Shown here: positions 16,054-24,136 of the stretch, in pieces
Layout: each line of letters opens with the position of its first letter
Position numbering within the stretch: the stretch's first letter is position 1
Assembly (NCBI GenBank): GCA_021817345.1
Contig: JAKAVC010000077.1
Location: 1 to 54,914 of the forward strand
DNA length: 54,914 bases
Direction of reading: 5' to 3'
Source of the DNA: Deltaproteobacteria bacterium
GTDB lineage: Bacteria > Desulfobacterota > Binatia > Binatales > Binataceae
The notes under the pieces: generated by a model
Told to the model about the DNA's origin: nothing
The model's database searches: none
The model's input: only the letters and a program-made list of their open reading frames with translations
Program-made: the position numbers and the translations under genes

Positions 16054-18105
16054 ATGGCGACCGAGGGCAATCGTATCCCGCTCATCACGACCTCCGAGCT
16101 GGCGCTGCCCGCGGCCGCGATGCTGGTGCTCGCCGGGATGGTCGCGCCGGTCGGGCCGATGCTGCTCGACGTGATGCTGTCGTTCTCGCTGGCGCTCTCG
16201 CTCGTGGTCCTGGTGGTGTCGGCCTCCAACCGCCACGCGCTCGACTTCTCCGCCTTTCCGACCGTGCTCCTGGTCGCAACGCTGCTTCGGCTTTCGCTCA
16301 ACGTCGCCTCGACCCGGCTCATCCTGCTTCATGGCAACCTCGGACCGGGCGCCGCCGGAGTGGTTATCGAGTCGTTCGGCCGGGCCGTGGTCGGCTCCAA
16401 CTACGCGGTCGGAGTCGTCGTCTTCGTGGTGCTCGCGATAATCAACTTCGCGGTCGTCACCAAGGGTGCGAGCCGGGTCGCGGAGGTCGCCGCCCGTTTC
16501 ACGCTCGACGCGATGCCCGGCAAGCAGATGGCGATCGACGCGGACCTCAACGCGGGCGTTATCGGCGAGCAGGAGGCGCGCCGGCGGCGCCGCGAGCTGG
16601 CGCGCGAGGCCGACTTCTACGCCGCGATGGACGGTATCGGAAAATTCGTGCGTGGCGACGCGGTCGCGGCGATCCTCATCATGATCATCAACCTGGTCGC
16701 CGGGCTCTTCATCGGCGTGGTCGAAAAGGGCCTGAGCGTCGGCGCCGCGGCGCAGACCTACAGCATCCTGACGATCGGCGACGGGCTTGCCGCACAGATC
16801 CCCGCGCTGCTGACCTCGACCGCCGCGGGCGTAATCGTCTCGCGCAGCGCGAGCGAGCTCGACCTTCCCCGCACTATCGGCAAGGAGCTCTTGCGCAGCC
16901 CCGGCGTGCTGATGGGCGCGGGCGCGCTGCTCGGCCTGCTCGGTCTTATCCCTGGACTTCCGCATATTCCGTTTCTGCTGATGGGCGCGGCGCTTGCGGG
17001 CCTGGCCGCCTACAGCCGCACGCTCGCGGAGAGCGAGGCCGCGGCCGAGGACGCGATGGCCAAGCCGAAGGCGCGGCCCGACGAACAGGCCGCGAGCCCG
17101 TGGCCCGACATCCTGCGCCTGGAGCTCGGCGCGGCGCTTATCCCGTTCGTCAACGAGCCGTGGAAACTCGCCGAAAAGATCCAGGCGCTGCGCCCGAAGC
17201 TGCGCGACGAACTGGGAATCACGCTGCCGCCGGTCAGGATCGTCGACAATCTCGCCCTTGACCAGAACACCTACCGCATCCTGTTGCGCGGCGCCGAGGT
17301 CGCGCGCGGAACGATCCGGACCACGATGAGTCTTGCGCTTCCCGGCGCGCGCGGGCCGAGTCCCAACGTGAAGGGAATCGAGACGGTCGAGCCGGCCTTC
17401 GGCCTTCCCGCGCTGTGGGTCGCGGGTGAACAGGCTTCCAACGCGAATCTTGCGGGTTACACGGTGGTCGATGCGCTTACCGTGCTGGTAACCCATTTCG
17501 CCGAAGTGGTGCGCGCGCAGGCGAGCGAAATCCTGACCCGCAAGGACGTCGAAACGATGCTCGAAGCGGCGCAAAAGGTCGTGCCGCGCATCGTCGAAGA
17601 ACTCTCGGGCGTGAATATCCATCTCGGCACCGTGTACCGCGTGCTGCAGATTCTTCTCGCCCAGCGAATCGCGGTGCGCGATCTGCCGCTCATCCTCGAG
17701 GCGCTCGCCGCCGAGGGCTCCGCCTCCAAGGAGCCCGCCGAACTGGCCGAGCGAATCCGCCCGCTTATCGGAAGGACCATATGCGAGCCGCTGCGCCGCA
17801 AGGACGGCAAGCTTCCCGTGCTGGTGGTGGACTCGGCGCTCGAAGAGCCGTTCTTCACCGCGGCGGGCGCCGAGCACGAAACCATCACCGACCCCGCAGT
17901 GATTCATTCGGTCACCGAGGCCGTGCGCAAGGCCACTGCCGAGGTCGCGGCGCGGATGATGGAGATGCCGGCGGTCGTCGTGTCGCCGCAAATCCGGCGC
18001 ATGTTCGACCGCGTCGCGCGCCGCGCCTCGCGCCATATCGTGGTGCTCGGCGCGACCGACATTCCAGCGGGCGTTGAGCCGGCGATCGTCGGGAGGATTG
18101 CGTGA
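16054..18105 (+). CDS. flhA: Flagellar export gate protein FlhA
   Basis: FlhA (683 residues) forms the nonameric export gate ring. The N-terminal half has the expected transmembrane segments and the FHIPEP-family signature (LLRLSLNVASTRLILLHG). The cytoplasmic half carries the substrate-docking domains, with MEAAQKVVPRIVEE-like helices near residue 500 and ILLAQRIAVRDLPLILEAL. The length is normal. The TGA overlaps the GTG start of the following sigma factor. No flhF or flhG follows, which is unusual for a polar-type cluster. Confidence 0.95.
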   Translation: MATEGNRIPLITTSELALPAAAMLVLAGMVAPVGPMLLDVMLSFSLALSLVVLVVSASNRHALDFSAFPTVLLVATLLRLSLNVASTRLILLHGNLGPGAAGVVIESFGRAVVGSNYAVGVVVFVVLAIINFAVVTKGASRVAEVAARFTLDAMPGKQMAIDADLNAGVIGEQEARRRRRELAREADFYAAMDGIGKFVRGDAVAAILIMIINLVAGLFIGVVEKGLSVGAAAQTYSILTIGDGLAAQIPALLTSTAAGVIVSRSASELDLPRTIGKELLRSPGVLMGAGALLGLLGLIPGLPHIPFLLMGAALAGLAAYSRTLAESEAAAEDAMAKPKARPDEQAASPWPDILRLELGAALIPFVNEPWKLAEKIQALRPKLRDELGITLPPVRIVDNLALDQNTYRILLRGAEVARGTIRTTMSLALPGARGPSPNVKGIETVEPAFGLPALWVAGEQASNANLAGYTVVDALTVLVTHFAEVVRAQASEILTRKDVETMLEAAQKVVPRIVEELSGVNIHLGTVYRVLQILLAQRIAVRDLPLILEALAAEGSASKEPAELAERIRPLIGRTICEPLRRKDGKLPVLVVDSALEEPFFTAAGAEHETITDPAVIHSVTEAVRKATAEVAARMMEMPAVVVSPQIRRMFDRVARRASRHIVVLGATDIPAGVEPAIVGRIA

Positions 18106-18689
18106 AGGCTTATCTGAAGGACGACGCCGGGGGCACCCGTTCCGCGCTCGACGACGCCGCGATCGCGACGATGGTGGAGCGTTACATGCCGCTTGTGCTG
18201 AAGCTTGTCGATCGCACCTGGATCTCCTCGCGCATCGGGATCACCCGCGACGACCTTGTATCCGCCGGTTCCTACGGACTGCTGCTGGCGGCGCGCCGCT
18301 TCGATCCGGCGCGCGGGGTCGGCTTCGGCGTGTTCGCCCGCTCGCATATCCACGGCGCTCTGATGCGCGAGATAAGCCTCGCGGTCAGGGCCGCGGGCGG
18401 CGGTCCCCAGGATTCCTTCCTTGATCCCGCCGAGGTCGAACCCGACTCGCTTCCCGACGAGCAGGCGCCAAGCGCCGCCGATAACGCTCAGACCGCCGAG
18501 GTCCGCGAACTGATGGAATACGTGCTGACCGAAGACGAGCGGCTCGTGCTCACTCTCTACTATTTCGAGGAACTGACACTGGCCGAAATCGCCGCCGTCG
18601 TGGGCGGCTCGGAAAGCAGCGCCGCGCGCACGATCAGGGGCGCGCTGGCGACGCTCAAGGCGGCGATGAAGGGAGACAGGATACGATGA
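18102..18689 (+). CDS. fliA: Short FliA-like sigma factor lacking a recognisable sigma-3 region
   Basis: The 195-residue product has region sigma-2 (about 23-92, with DDLVSAGSYGLLLAARRFDP and FARSHIHGALMREI) and region sigma-4 (about 135-188, with LTEDERLVLTLYYFEELTLAEIA). Between them lies an acidic, Pro-rich linker (about 100-130) instead of the helical sigma-3 domain of normal FliA (about 240 residues). It sits between flhA and flgF, overlapping both by 4 bp. Being inside the flagellar operon with a FlgM-like gene downstream, it is most likely the sigma-28 for late genes; another sigma-70-family role is possible. Confidence 0.75.
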   Translation: MKAYLKDDAGGTRSALDDAAIATMVERYMPLVLKLVDRTWISSRIGITRDDLVSAGSYGLLLAARRFDPARGVGFGVFARSHIHGALMREISLAVRAAGGGPQDSFLDPAEVEPDSLPDEQAPSAADNAQTAEVRELMEYVLTEDERLVLTLYYFEELTLAEIAAVVGGSESSAARTIRGALATLKAAMKGDRIR

Positions 18690-19393
18690 ACGGACTTTAC
18701 CTTGCGGCCTCCGGCGCGGCGAGCACGCTCGCGAGCCTGGAGACCGCGACCACCAATCTCACCAATGCCACCACGCCGGGCTTTCGCCGGCTGTTCACGG
18801 TCGTTCAGGCGATGAGCGGGGACGGTTCGCCCTACGAGTACGCGGTCTCGGGCGGTTCGCCCGCGATCGACATGGCGCAGGGCCCGGTTAATCGCACCGG
18901 CAATCCCCTCGACGTCGGATTGACCGGACCCGGGTTCATCACCGTGCAGACGCCCAACGGCGAGGCCTACACGCGCGACGGCGAACTGAGCGTGGCTCCG
19001 AACGGTACGCTGATGGCCGCGGGTTATCCGGTCGCGACCTCCGGCGGCGGAGCGCTCACGCTCACCCCCGGGACCATCACGATCAATCGCTCGGGCCTGG
19101 TCAGCGTCAACGGAGACGCTCTCGGGCAGATCGCGCTCGGCGACCCGAGCGGCGTCCAGATGGAGCCGATAGGGCGGGGACTTTATGTGCCCGTTGGCGG
19201 CGGCGAGCTTCCTGCCGGTGCGCCGGGAACCGAGTTCCATCAGGGATTTCTCGAAGGCTCAACCGGAACACTGGTGGGCTCGATGCTCGCGGTGATGAAC
19301 GCGATGCGCAGTTACCAGGCCGCGATGAACGCGGTCCATTCGATCAACAACGATCAACAGCGCGCTATCCAGACGTTAACGATGCAAGCCTGA
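18686..19393 (+). CDS. flgF: Flagellar proximal rod protein FlgF
   Basis: This 235-residue rod protein begins NGLYLAASGAASTL and has TNLTNATTPGFRRL, NPLDVGLTGPGFITVQT and the C-terminal LAVMNAMRSYQAAMNAVHSI, all of the FlgF/FlgG group. Being shorter than FlgG and directly upstream of it identifies it as FlgF. The ATG overlaps the fliA stop. Confidence 0.9.
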   Translation: MNGLYLAASGAASTLASLETATTNLTNATTPGFRRLFTVVQAMSGDGSPYEYAVSGGSPAIDMAQGPVNRTGNPLDVGLTGPGFITVQTPNGEAYTRDGELSVAPNGTLMAAGYPVATSGGGALTLTPGTITINRSGLVSVNGDALGQIALGDPSGVQMEPIGRGLYVPVGGGELPAGAPGTEFHQGFLEGSTGTLVGSMLAVMNAMRSYQAAMNAVHSINNDQQRAIQTLTMQA

Positions 19394-19409
19394 CGAAAGG
19401 GGGTATTCG

Positions 19410-20198
19410 ATGCTCCAGGCACTTTCGATTGCGGCCACCGGGATGCAGGCGCAGGAGACGCGCATCCAGGTTATCGCCAACAACCTCGCCAACGCCTCGA
19501 CTCCCGGTTTCAAGGTCTCCCGCACGCGGTTCCAGGATCTCCTGTACGTGACCACCCGCCAGGCCGGAACCGAGTCCTCGCAGGTCAGCTACGTCCCGAC
19601 CGGCGAATCGATCGGCCTCGGCACGCGCACCGCCGCCGTGGACCAGATTTTCACCGAGGGCGAGCTCCAGCAGACCGGAAACCCGCTCGACGTGGCGATC
19701 GAGGGCCAGGGGTTTTTCCAGGTCTCGATGCCCGACGGGAGTATCTCGTACACGCGCGACGGCAGTTTCCGCATCGACCAGAACGGCCGCCTCGTCACGC
19801 TCGACGGCTATCCGCTGATTCCCGGGATCAACGTCCCGCAGGGCGCGCGCAACATCACGATCGGCCCCGACGGCACGGTGTCCGCGCTGGTCAACAACGC
19901 GACCGTTCCGACCCAGCTCGGCCAGCTCCAGGTGATCAACTTCCTCAACCCCGCCGGCCTTCAGCCGATCGGGCAGAATCTCTACGCGCAGAGCCAGGCC
20001 GCCGGACCGCCGCAGACCGGAATCGCGGGAGAGAACGGCTTCGGTTCGATCCAGCAGGGATTTCTCGAGATGTCCAACGCGAGCGTGGTGCAGGAACTGG
20101 TTGACCTTATCGAGGCGCAGCGCGCCTACGAAGCAAGCTCCAAGGCCGTCCAGGTCGCGGACCAGATGCAGAGTACCGCAAATGGACTCGTACAGTGA
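19410..20198 (+). CDS. flgG: Flagellar distal rod protein FlgG
   Basis: FlgG (262 residues, the usual size) forms the distal rod. Signatures are SIAATGMQAQETRIQVIANN, NASTPGFKVSRTRFQDLLY, LDVAIEGQGFFQV and the C-terminal VVQELVDLIEAQRAYEASSKAV. A GAAAGGGGG ribosome-binding site precedes the ATG. The next gene, flgA, starts inside or just after it. Confidence 0.95.
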   Translation: MLQALSIAATGMQAQETRIQVIANNLANASTPGFKVSRTRFQDLLYVTTRQAGTESSQVSYVPTGESIGLGTRTAAVDQIFTEGELQQTGNPLDVAIEGQGFFQVSMPDGSISYTRDGSFRIDQNGRLVTLDGYPLIPGINVPQGARNITIGPDGTVSALVNNATVPTQLGQLQVINFLNPAGLQPIGQNLYAQSQAAGPPQTGIAGENGFGSIQQGFLEMSNASVVQELVDLIEAQRAYEASSKAVQVADQMQSTANGLVQ

Positions 20199-20256
20199 GA
20201 CGAAATCACCGTCGCGCCGGCCGCGGACCTTGCTGCGGGCGACGCCCGGAAAGACG

Positions 20257-20973
20257 ATGCGTGCGCGCCGCGCGGCCGTCTGCGCCGGCGCGGCGATGAT
20301 CCTCGCGGCGCACGCGGTCGTGGCAGCGGGCGTGCCCGGCTCCGCCGTGCCCGAAGGCGCGAGCGCGGCCGGCGCGCAAACGCTCGTGGCGCAGGTTGCC
20401 CGGCAGGCGAAGGCACGGATGCCGGTGGGCGCGCGAATCGACGCGATCGATCTCGGATGCAAACCGCCTCCGGGCGCCGCGCTAAAGAGCGTCGCCCCCG
20501 GAGTGAGCGTTCTCGCCTCGCGCGGCTTCGTGGTCGAGCTCGTTGCCAAAGGCCGCACGATTGTCTGCAGCGCGACGGTCCAGGCGAAGCGTTCCGTCCT
20601 TGCCGCCTCACACGATATCGTGCCCAACCAGCCGGTTTCCGGCGCCGATTTCACAATCGCATGGGTCGACGCGTTCAGCGGCGCGCCCGGCGCATTGAGC
20701 GATTTTCCCTCCGATGGCGCCTACGTGGCCGTCACTTCCATCCGCGCCGGGATGCCGCTTTACCGCACCGAGCTTGCTCGTCCGCTCGCAGTTCATCCGG
20801 GCGACATGGTCACGGTCCTGGTCCGAAACGGCCCGGTTCTGGTGCGCACCATGCTCGAGGCGCGCCAGGCGGCCTCGATTGGAGAGACGGCTTCGATGGT
20901 TAACCCGAGCAGCGGAGCGACGGTAAACGCGACCGTAACCGGCATCAGGACCGCGGAGATGGTGCTGCAATGA
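20257..20973 (+). CDS. flgA: Flagellar P-ring assembly chaperone FlgA
   Basis: FlgA is a periplasmic chaperone for P-ring (FlgI) assembly. The start at 20257 is chosen because it begins a signal peptide (about 1-24, ending HAVVAA); an in-frame ATG at 20182 would place 25 extra polar residues before it. The 238-residue product has the SAF/antifreeze-like C-terminal half with ASHDIVPNQPVSGADF and HPGDMVTVLVRNGPVLVR. It overlaps flgH by 4 bp. Confidence 0.82.
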   Translation: MRARRAAVCAGAAMILAAHAVVAAGVPGSAVPEGASAAGAQTLVAQVARQAKARMPVGARIDAIDLGCKPPPGAALKSVAPGVSVLASRGFVVELVAKGRTIVCSATVQAKRSVLAASHDIVPNQPVSGADFTIAWVDAFSGAPGALSDFPSDGAYVAVTSIRAGMPLYRTELARPLAVHPGDMVTVLVRNGPVLVRTMLEARQAASIGETASMVNPSSGATVNATVTGIRTAEMVLQ

Positions 20974-21809
20974 GTCGGCGAATTGCTGCCAGCGCGGGAA
21001 TTCTCGGCTTCGCGGTCGCCATCCAGGGATGCGCGGGCGTGGTGCCGCTCGTTCCCATGATTGCGCACGCCGCGCCGAGAATGCTGTTTCCTAATCACGG
21101 CCATTCGGGGAGCCCCGCGCCGGACCCGCCCGATCCCCCGGACCCTGTGCTCGAAAATGCCATCTCGGCCACTCCCACGGCCGGAGCGGGCCCCGCCGAA
21201 CACGGTGCCGATATCGGCCAGCAGGACGCCAGCGCCTTCGTTCCCGATTCGCCCGGCAGTATCCCGCTTCGGGCCTCGACGGTGGACCTGGTCTCCGATT
21301 ACAAGGCACACGCGGTCGGCGACGTCGTTACGGTCGAGGTGGTCGAGTCGATCAACGGCGAGAGCAGCGCTAAGACCGACCTCTCGAACAAGCGCTCGCT
21401 ACAGGCCGGGGTTCCCAACCTGTTCACCGCGACCGAATCACTCGCCGCGCACAACCCGCTGCTCAATCTCGCCGACATGATACAAGGCAGTTCCGACAAC
21501 AGCGCCACCGGCTCGGGCGACATGACCGCGGCCGACACATTCACGGCGACGGTGAGCGCGGTGGTCGTCGCGGTCAATCCCAGCGGCACGCTTTCGATTC
21601 GCGGCGACCGCCAGGTCCGCATCAACGGCGAAGACGACACGATTCACTTAAGCGGCATCGTGCGCCCCCAGGATATCGACTCCAACGACACCGTGGCGTC
21701 CCAGAACGTCGCCGACCTGCGAGTGAGCATCACCGGTCGCGGCCAGATCCGCGACAAGCAGGGCGACGGCTGGGGCACCAGGATGATCGACTGGCTATGG
21801 ATGTTCTGA
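20970..21809 (+). CDS. flgH: Flagellar L-ring lipoprotein FlgH
   Basis: FlgH builds the outer-membrane L ring. A lipobox-like IQGC with Cys21 as the acylation site follows a hydrophobic segment. After a Pro/Asp-rich spacer (about 45-95) come the conserved blocks DYKAHAVGDVVTVEVVESI, LSIRGDRQVRINGEDDTIHLSGIVRP and a C-terminal WLWMF. At 279 residues it is somewhat longer than usual because of the spacer. It overlaps the flgI start by one base (TGATG). Confidence 0.92.
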   Translation: MSRRIAASAGILGFAVAIQGCAGVVPLVPMIAHAAPRMLFPNHGHSGSPAPDPPDPPDPVLENAISATPTAGAGPAEHGADIGQQDASAFVPDSPGSIPLRASTVDLVSDYKAHAVGDVVTVEVVESINGESSAKTDLSNKRSLQAGVPNLFTATESLAAHNPLLNLADMIQGSSDNSATGSGDMTAADTFTATVSAVVVAVNPSGTLSIRGDRQVRINGEDDTIHLSGIVRPQDIDSNDTVASQNVADLRVSITGRGQIRDKQGDGWGTRMIDWLWMF

Positions 21810-23014
21810 TGAGGACGACGCTGAAGATAATCGCACTTGGGCCTATACTTCTGGCATGGACGGGCTTTGTGCTTGCCGGGCAGGCGATATTGCTGCCTCC
21901 GCCGGACCGTCCGGCGTTTATCGCACCCGCGGGTGGAATCCTTGGTTTTCAGCATGGCCTCGGCGGCGAGACGGCTCCGCTCGGCAGCCTAGCCCACATC
22001 CGCGGCATCCGCGACAACCACCTTATAGGCCACGGTCTGGCGGTCGGGCTTCAGAATACCGGCGACACCCAACAGACACTGTTTTCGATCCAGTTCCTGC
22101 TCAACACCCTGCGCCACGGCGACGTGACTCTTCCGGCGGCGCTTAATCCGAACGATATCCAGACGCGCGATCTGGCGGCCGTGATGGTGACCGCGGATCT
22201 TCCGCCCTTCGCGCGCCCCGGAAGCCGGATCGACGTCCTGGTCTCGGCGCTCGGCGACGCGCGCTCGCTGCAAGGGGGCACACTGCTGATGACCCCGCTG
22301 AGGGGAGCCGACGGACGGGTTTACGCGCTCGCGCAGGGTGCTATCACGATGGCGGGATTCTTTGTCGCGGGCGCCGGCGGAGCGGCGGCGGCAAAGAATT
22401 TTCAGACCGCCGGACAGATCCCCGGCGGCGCGACCGTCGAGCGCGGGGTGCGCGAGGATTTCACCGCGCGGCGAAGCGTTGAAATAGAACTCGATCGGCC
22501 CGACGCGGTGCTTGCCGAAAACGCGGCACGAGCCATCGGCCTGCGTTTTCAGCAGGCGCAGGTCGCCGTGATGGATCCCGGAACGCTCAAGGTTGCCCTG
22601 CCTCCCTGGATCTCGCCGGTCGCGTTCGTCGCGGCAATCGACAAGCTGCCGGTCGAGGTTGCGGATTCCGACCGGGTTATCGTCGATGAGCGCACCGGTA
22701 CGGTCGTGGTCGGAGGCGAGGTTACGGTCGGACGCGCGGCGGTCAGTCACGGCAATTTGACCGTCACGATTCAGCCGCAGCTCCAGGTTTCGCAGCCGGG
22801 GCCGTTCAGCAACGGAACGACGGTCAGCCAGAAGACTTCGAAGATAAAGATCAACCAGTCGAGCGGGCAGTTCTTCATGGTGCCCCGGGGCGCGAGCGTC
22901 GAGCAGATTGCCGAAACCCTGAACGCGGTCGGAACTAAGCCCGACGACGTGGTCGCAATCTTCGAGGCGCTGGATTCGGCCGGCGCGCTGCACGGCCACT
23001 TGATCGTCCGATAA
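21809..23014 (+). CDS. flgI: Flagellar P-ring protein FlgI
   Basis: FlgI forms the periplasmic P ring around the rod. The ATG at 21809 is preferred over the in-frame one at 21797 because it overlaps the flgH stop and begins a signal peptide ending VLAGQA. Family signatures are HIRGIRDNHLIGHGLAVGL, LRHGDVTLPA, RPGSRIDVLVSALGDARSL and the C-terminal ALDSAGALHGHLIVR. The length of 401 residues is slightly above average. Confidence 0.95.
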   Translation: MRTTLKIIALGPILLAWTGFVLAGQAILLPPPDRPAFIAPAGGILGFQHGLGGETAPLGSLAHIRGIRDNHLIGHGLAVGLQNTGDTQQTLFSIQFLLNTLRHGDVTLPAALNPNDIQTRDLAAVMVTADLPPFARPGSRIDVLVSALGDARSLQGGTLLMTPLRGADGRVYALAQGAITMAGFFVAGAGGAAAAKNFQTAGQIPGGATVERGVREDFTARRSVEIELDRPDAVLAENAARAIGLRFQQAQVAVMDPGTLKVALPPWISPVAFVAAIDKLPVEVADSDRVIVDERTGTVVVGGEVTVGRAAVSHGNLTVTIQPQLQVSQPGPFSNGTTVSQKTSKIKINQSSGQFFMVPRGASVEQIAETLNAVGTKPDDVVAIFEALDSAGALHGHLIVR

Positions 23015-23018
23015 GAAA

Positions 23019-23037
23019 GCCCCCGCAGACAGGGGGC
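23019..23037 (+). other. GC-rich hairpin in the flgI-flgJ gap
   Basis: GCCCCC and GGGGGC arms (6 bp) flank a 7-nt loop in the longest internal gap of the flagellar operon. There is no U-run after it on the plus strand, so it is not a standard terminator. It may be an mRNA-processing or stability element, or a weak attenuator. Confidence 0.35.
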
Positions 23038-23052
23038 GTGGGAGATGAAACG

Positions 23053-23538
23053 ATGTCCAATTCGACAACTGGCATTTTCACCCGCCCGGTGCTCGGCGCA
23101 GCGGAGCGGAAACAGGTGAAGGCCTGGCGCGCCGCGCAGGGACTCGGAGCGGTGTTTGCCGGGATGGTAGCGAGCGAGATGCGGAAGGCGCTCGGCGCCG
23201 ACGGCAAAGGCCCGATGGGAATCGGCGCGGCCGACTCCGAGATCTACGCCGCCTTCTTCGATCAGACGATGGGCCAGACGCTGGCGAAATCGTCGGCGAT
23301 GGCGCCGCTGGAAAAGGCGATCGAGAACTCGATGACGAGCAAGTCCATTCACCCTGGACACGGTGCGAAAGCCGAGCGGATCGCCCGCAACTACGAAAGC
23401 GGGAATGTGGCCGGGAGGGCAATCGGCGCGGGCGGCGGTAGCTTGAGCGGGAGCGATCGGCTGGGTCCCGTGATGCTGCCGCCGGAAGTGCCAGCGATGG
23501 CACCGGTATTGCCACCACCTACCCTGTTGAAGGAGTGA
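23053..23538 (+). CDS. flgJ: Rod-capping protein FlgJ (N-terminal domain only)
   Basis: The 161-residue product contains only the rod-binding domain (about 30-100), with GLGAVFAGMVASEMRKALG and AAFFDQTMGQTLAKSSAMAPLEKAI, then a Gly/Pro-rich tail. The glucosaminidase domain of enterobacterial FlgJ is absent, so it can cap the rod but not cut peptidoglycan. The ATG at 23053 has GGGAGA 8 nt upstream; a GTG at 23038 is an alternative. It lies after flgI, the standard place. Confidence 0.85.
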   Translation: MSNSTTGIFTRPVLGAAERKQVKAWRAAQGLGAVFAGMVASEMRKALGADGKGPMGIGAADSEIYAAFFDQTMGQTLAKSSAMAPLEKAIENSMTSKSIHPGHGAKAERIARNYESGNVAGRAIGAGGGSLSGSDRLGPVMLPPEVPAMAPVLPPPTLLKE

Positions 23539-23543
23539 AGCAC

Positions 23544-23882
23544 ATGAGTAATTCAATAAGCAACGTTCCTGGCCTGCCCGCGTCCGGAATCGGTACAGTA
23601 TCCGGAACACAAGGCGCGTTGGCGCCTGGTAAAGCGACCGGCTCCCAGGCGCGTGACGGCGACGGCGACTATGGAATCGAGCCGTCCACGCAATCCGTCA
23701 GCACCAGCGTCTCGGCTCTGGCCAGCGCGGTTTCGCGTTCCGCCGGAGGCGCAAAAGGGGCATCTTCCTTCCGTTTAGAGCTTGTTTCGCAATTGAGCTC
23801 GCAGATTGCCTCGGGCACCTACAGCCCCGACATGCAGCAGACCGCGGCGGTCGTGTCGCGCGCTCTGAACGGGATGCCATGA
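23544..23882 (+). CDS. flgM: FlgM-like anti-sigma-28 factor
   Basis: The 112-residue protein has a disordered Gly/Ser-rich N-terminal part, needed for export, and a C-terminal helix pair FRLELVSQLSSQIASGTYSP followed by AAVVSRAL. This matches the FlgM sigma-binding core (a Gly-Thr-Tyr between two helices). AAGGAG lies 8 nt before the ATG; a GTG at 23535 overlapping the flgJ stop is the alternative. It would hold the FliA-like sigma until hook completion and then be secreted. It overlaps the next gene by 4 bp. Confidence 0.75.
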   Translation: MSNSISNVPGLPASGIGTVSGTQGALAPGKATGSQARDGDGDYGIEPSTQSVSTSVSALASAVSRSAGGAKGASSFRLELVSQLSSQIASGTYSPDMQQTAAVVSRALNGMP

Positions 23883-24136
23883 GCGAGGTCGCCGAGGAAC
23901 TGGTCCGGCTCGCTGGAAGCCTCGGCGATCCTAAGGCCGCACGGGCAGTGCGGGAGAGGCTTGAAGCGCTCGCCGCGCGGCTCTCGCGCGACGGCCACGA
24001 ACTTGACCGCGAGGAAATCAGGGCTATCGGGGCGGGCGCAGAGGCCCTGGCGAGAACCATCCTTGAGGTGAGCCGCGCGGTTTCGATGCGAATCCGCGAG
24101 CTTGGCGCAGGAGCGGGCAATGCCGGTCAATCTTAG
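23879..24136 (+). CDS. Small helical protein, possible FlgN-type chaperone
   Basis: This 85-residue, Ala/Glu/Arg-rich, helix-only protein lies between flgM and flgK, exactly where flgN usually sits; FlgN is the export chaperone for FlgK and FlgL. At about half the usual FlgN length and without clear sequence identity, the assignment rests on position and helix content. It starts in the flgM stop (ATGA) and overlaps flgK by 17 bp. Confidence 0.5.
   Translation: MSEVAEELVRLAGSLGDPKAARAVRERLEALAARLSRDGHELDREEIRAIGAGAEALARTILEVSRAVSMRIRELGAGAGNAGQS

Noticed and set aside
15331-18036. 901-codon minus-strand frame opposite flhB-flhA
   Set aside because: Antisense of well-conserved flagellar export genes; long shadow frames are common in G+C-rich DNA.
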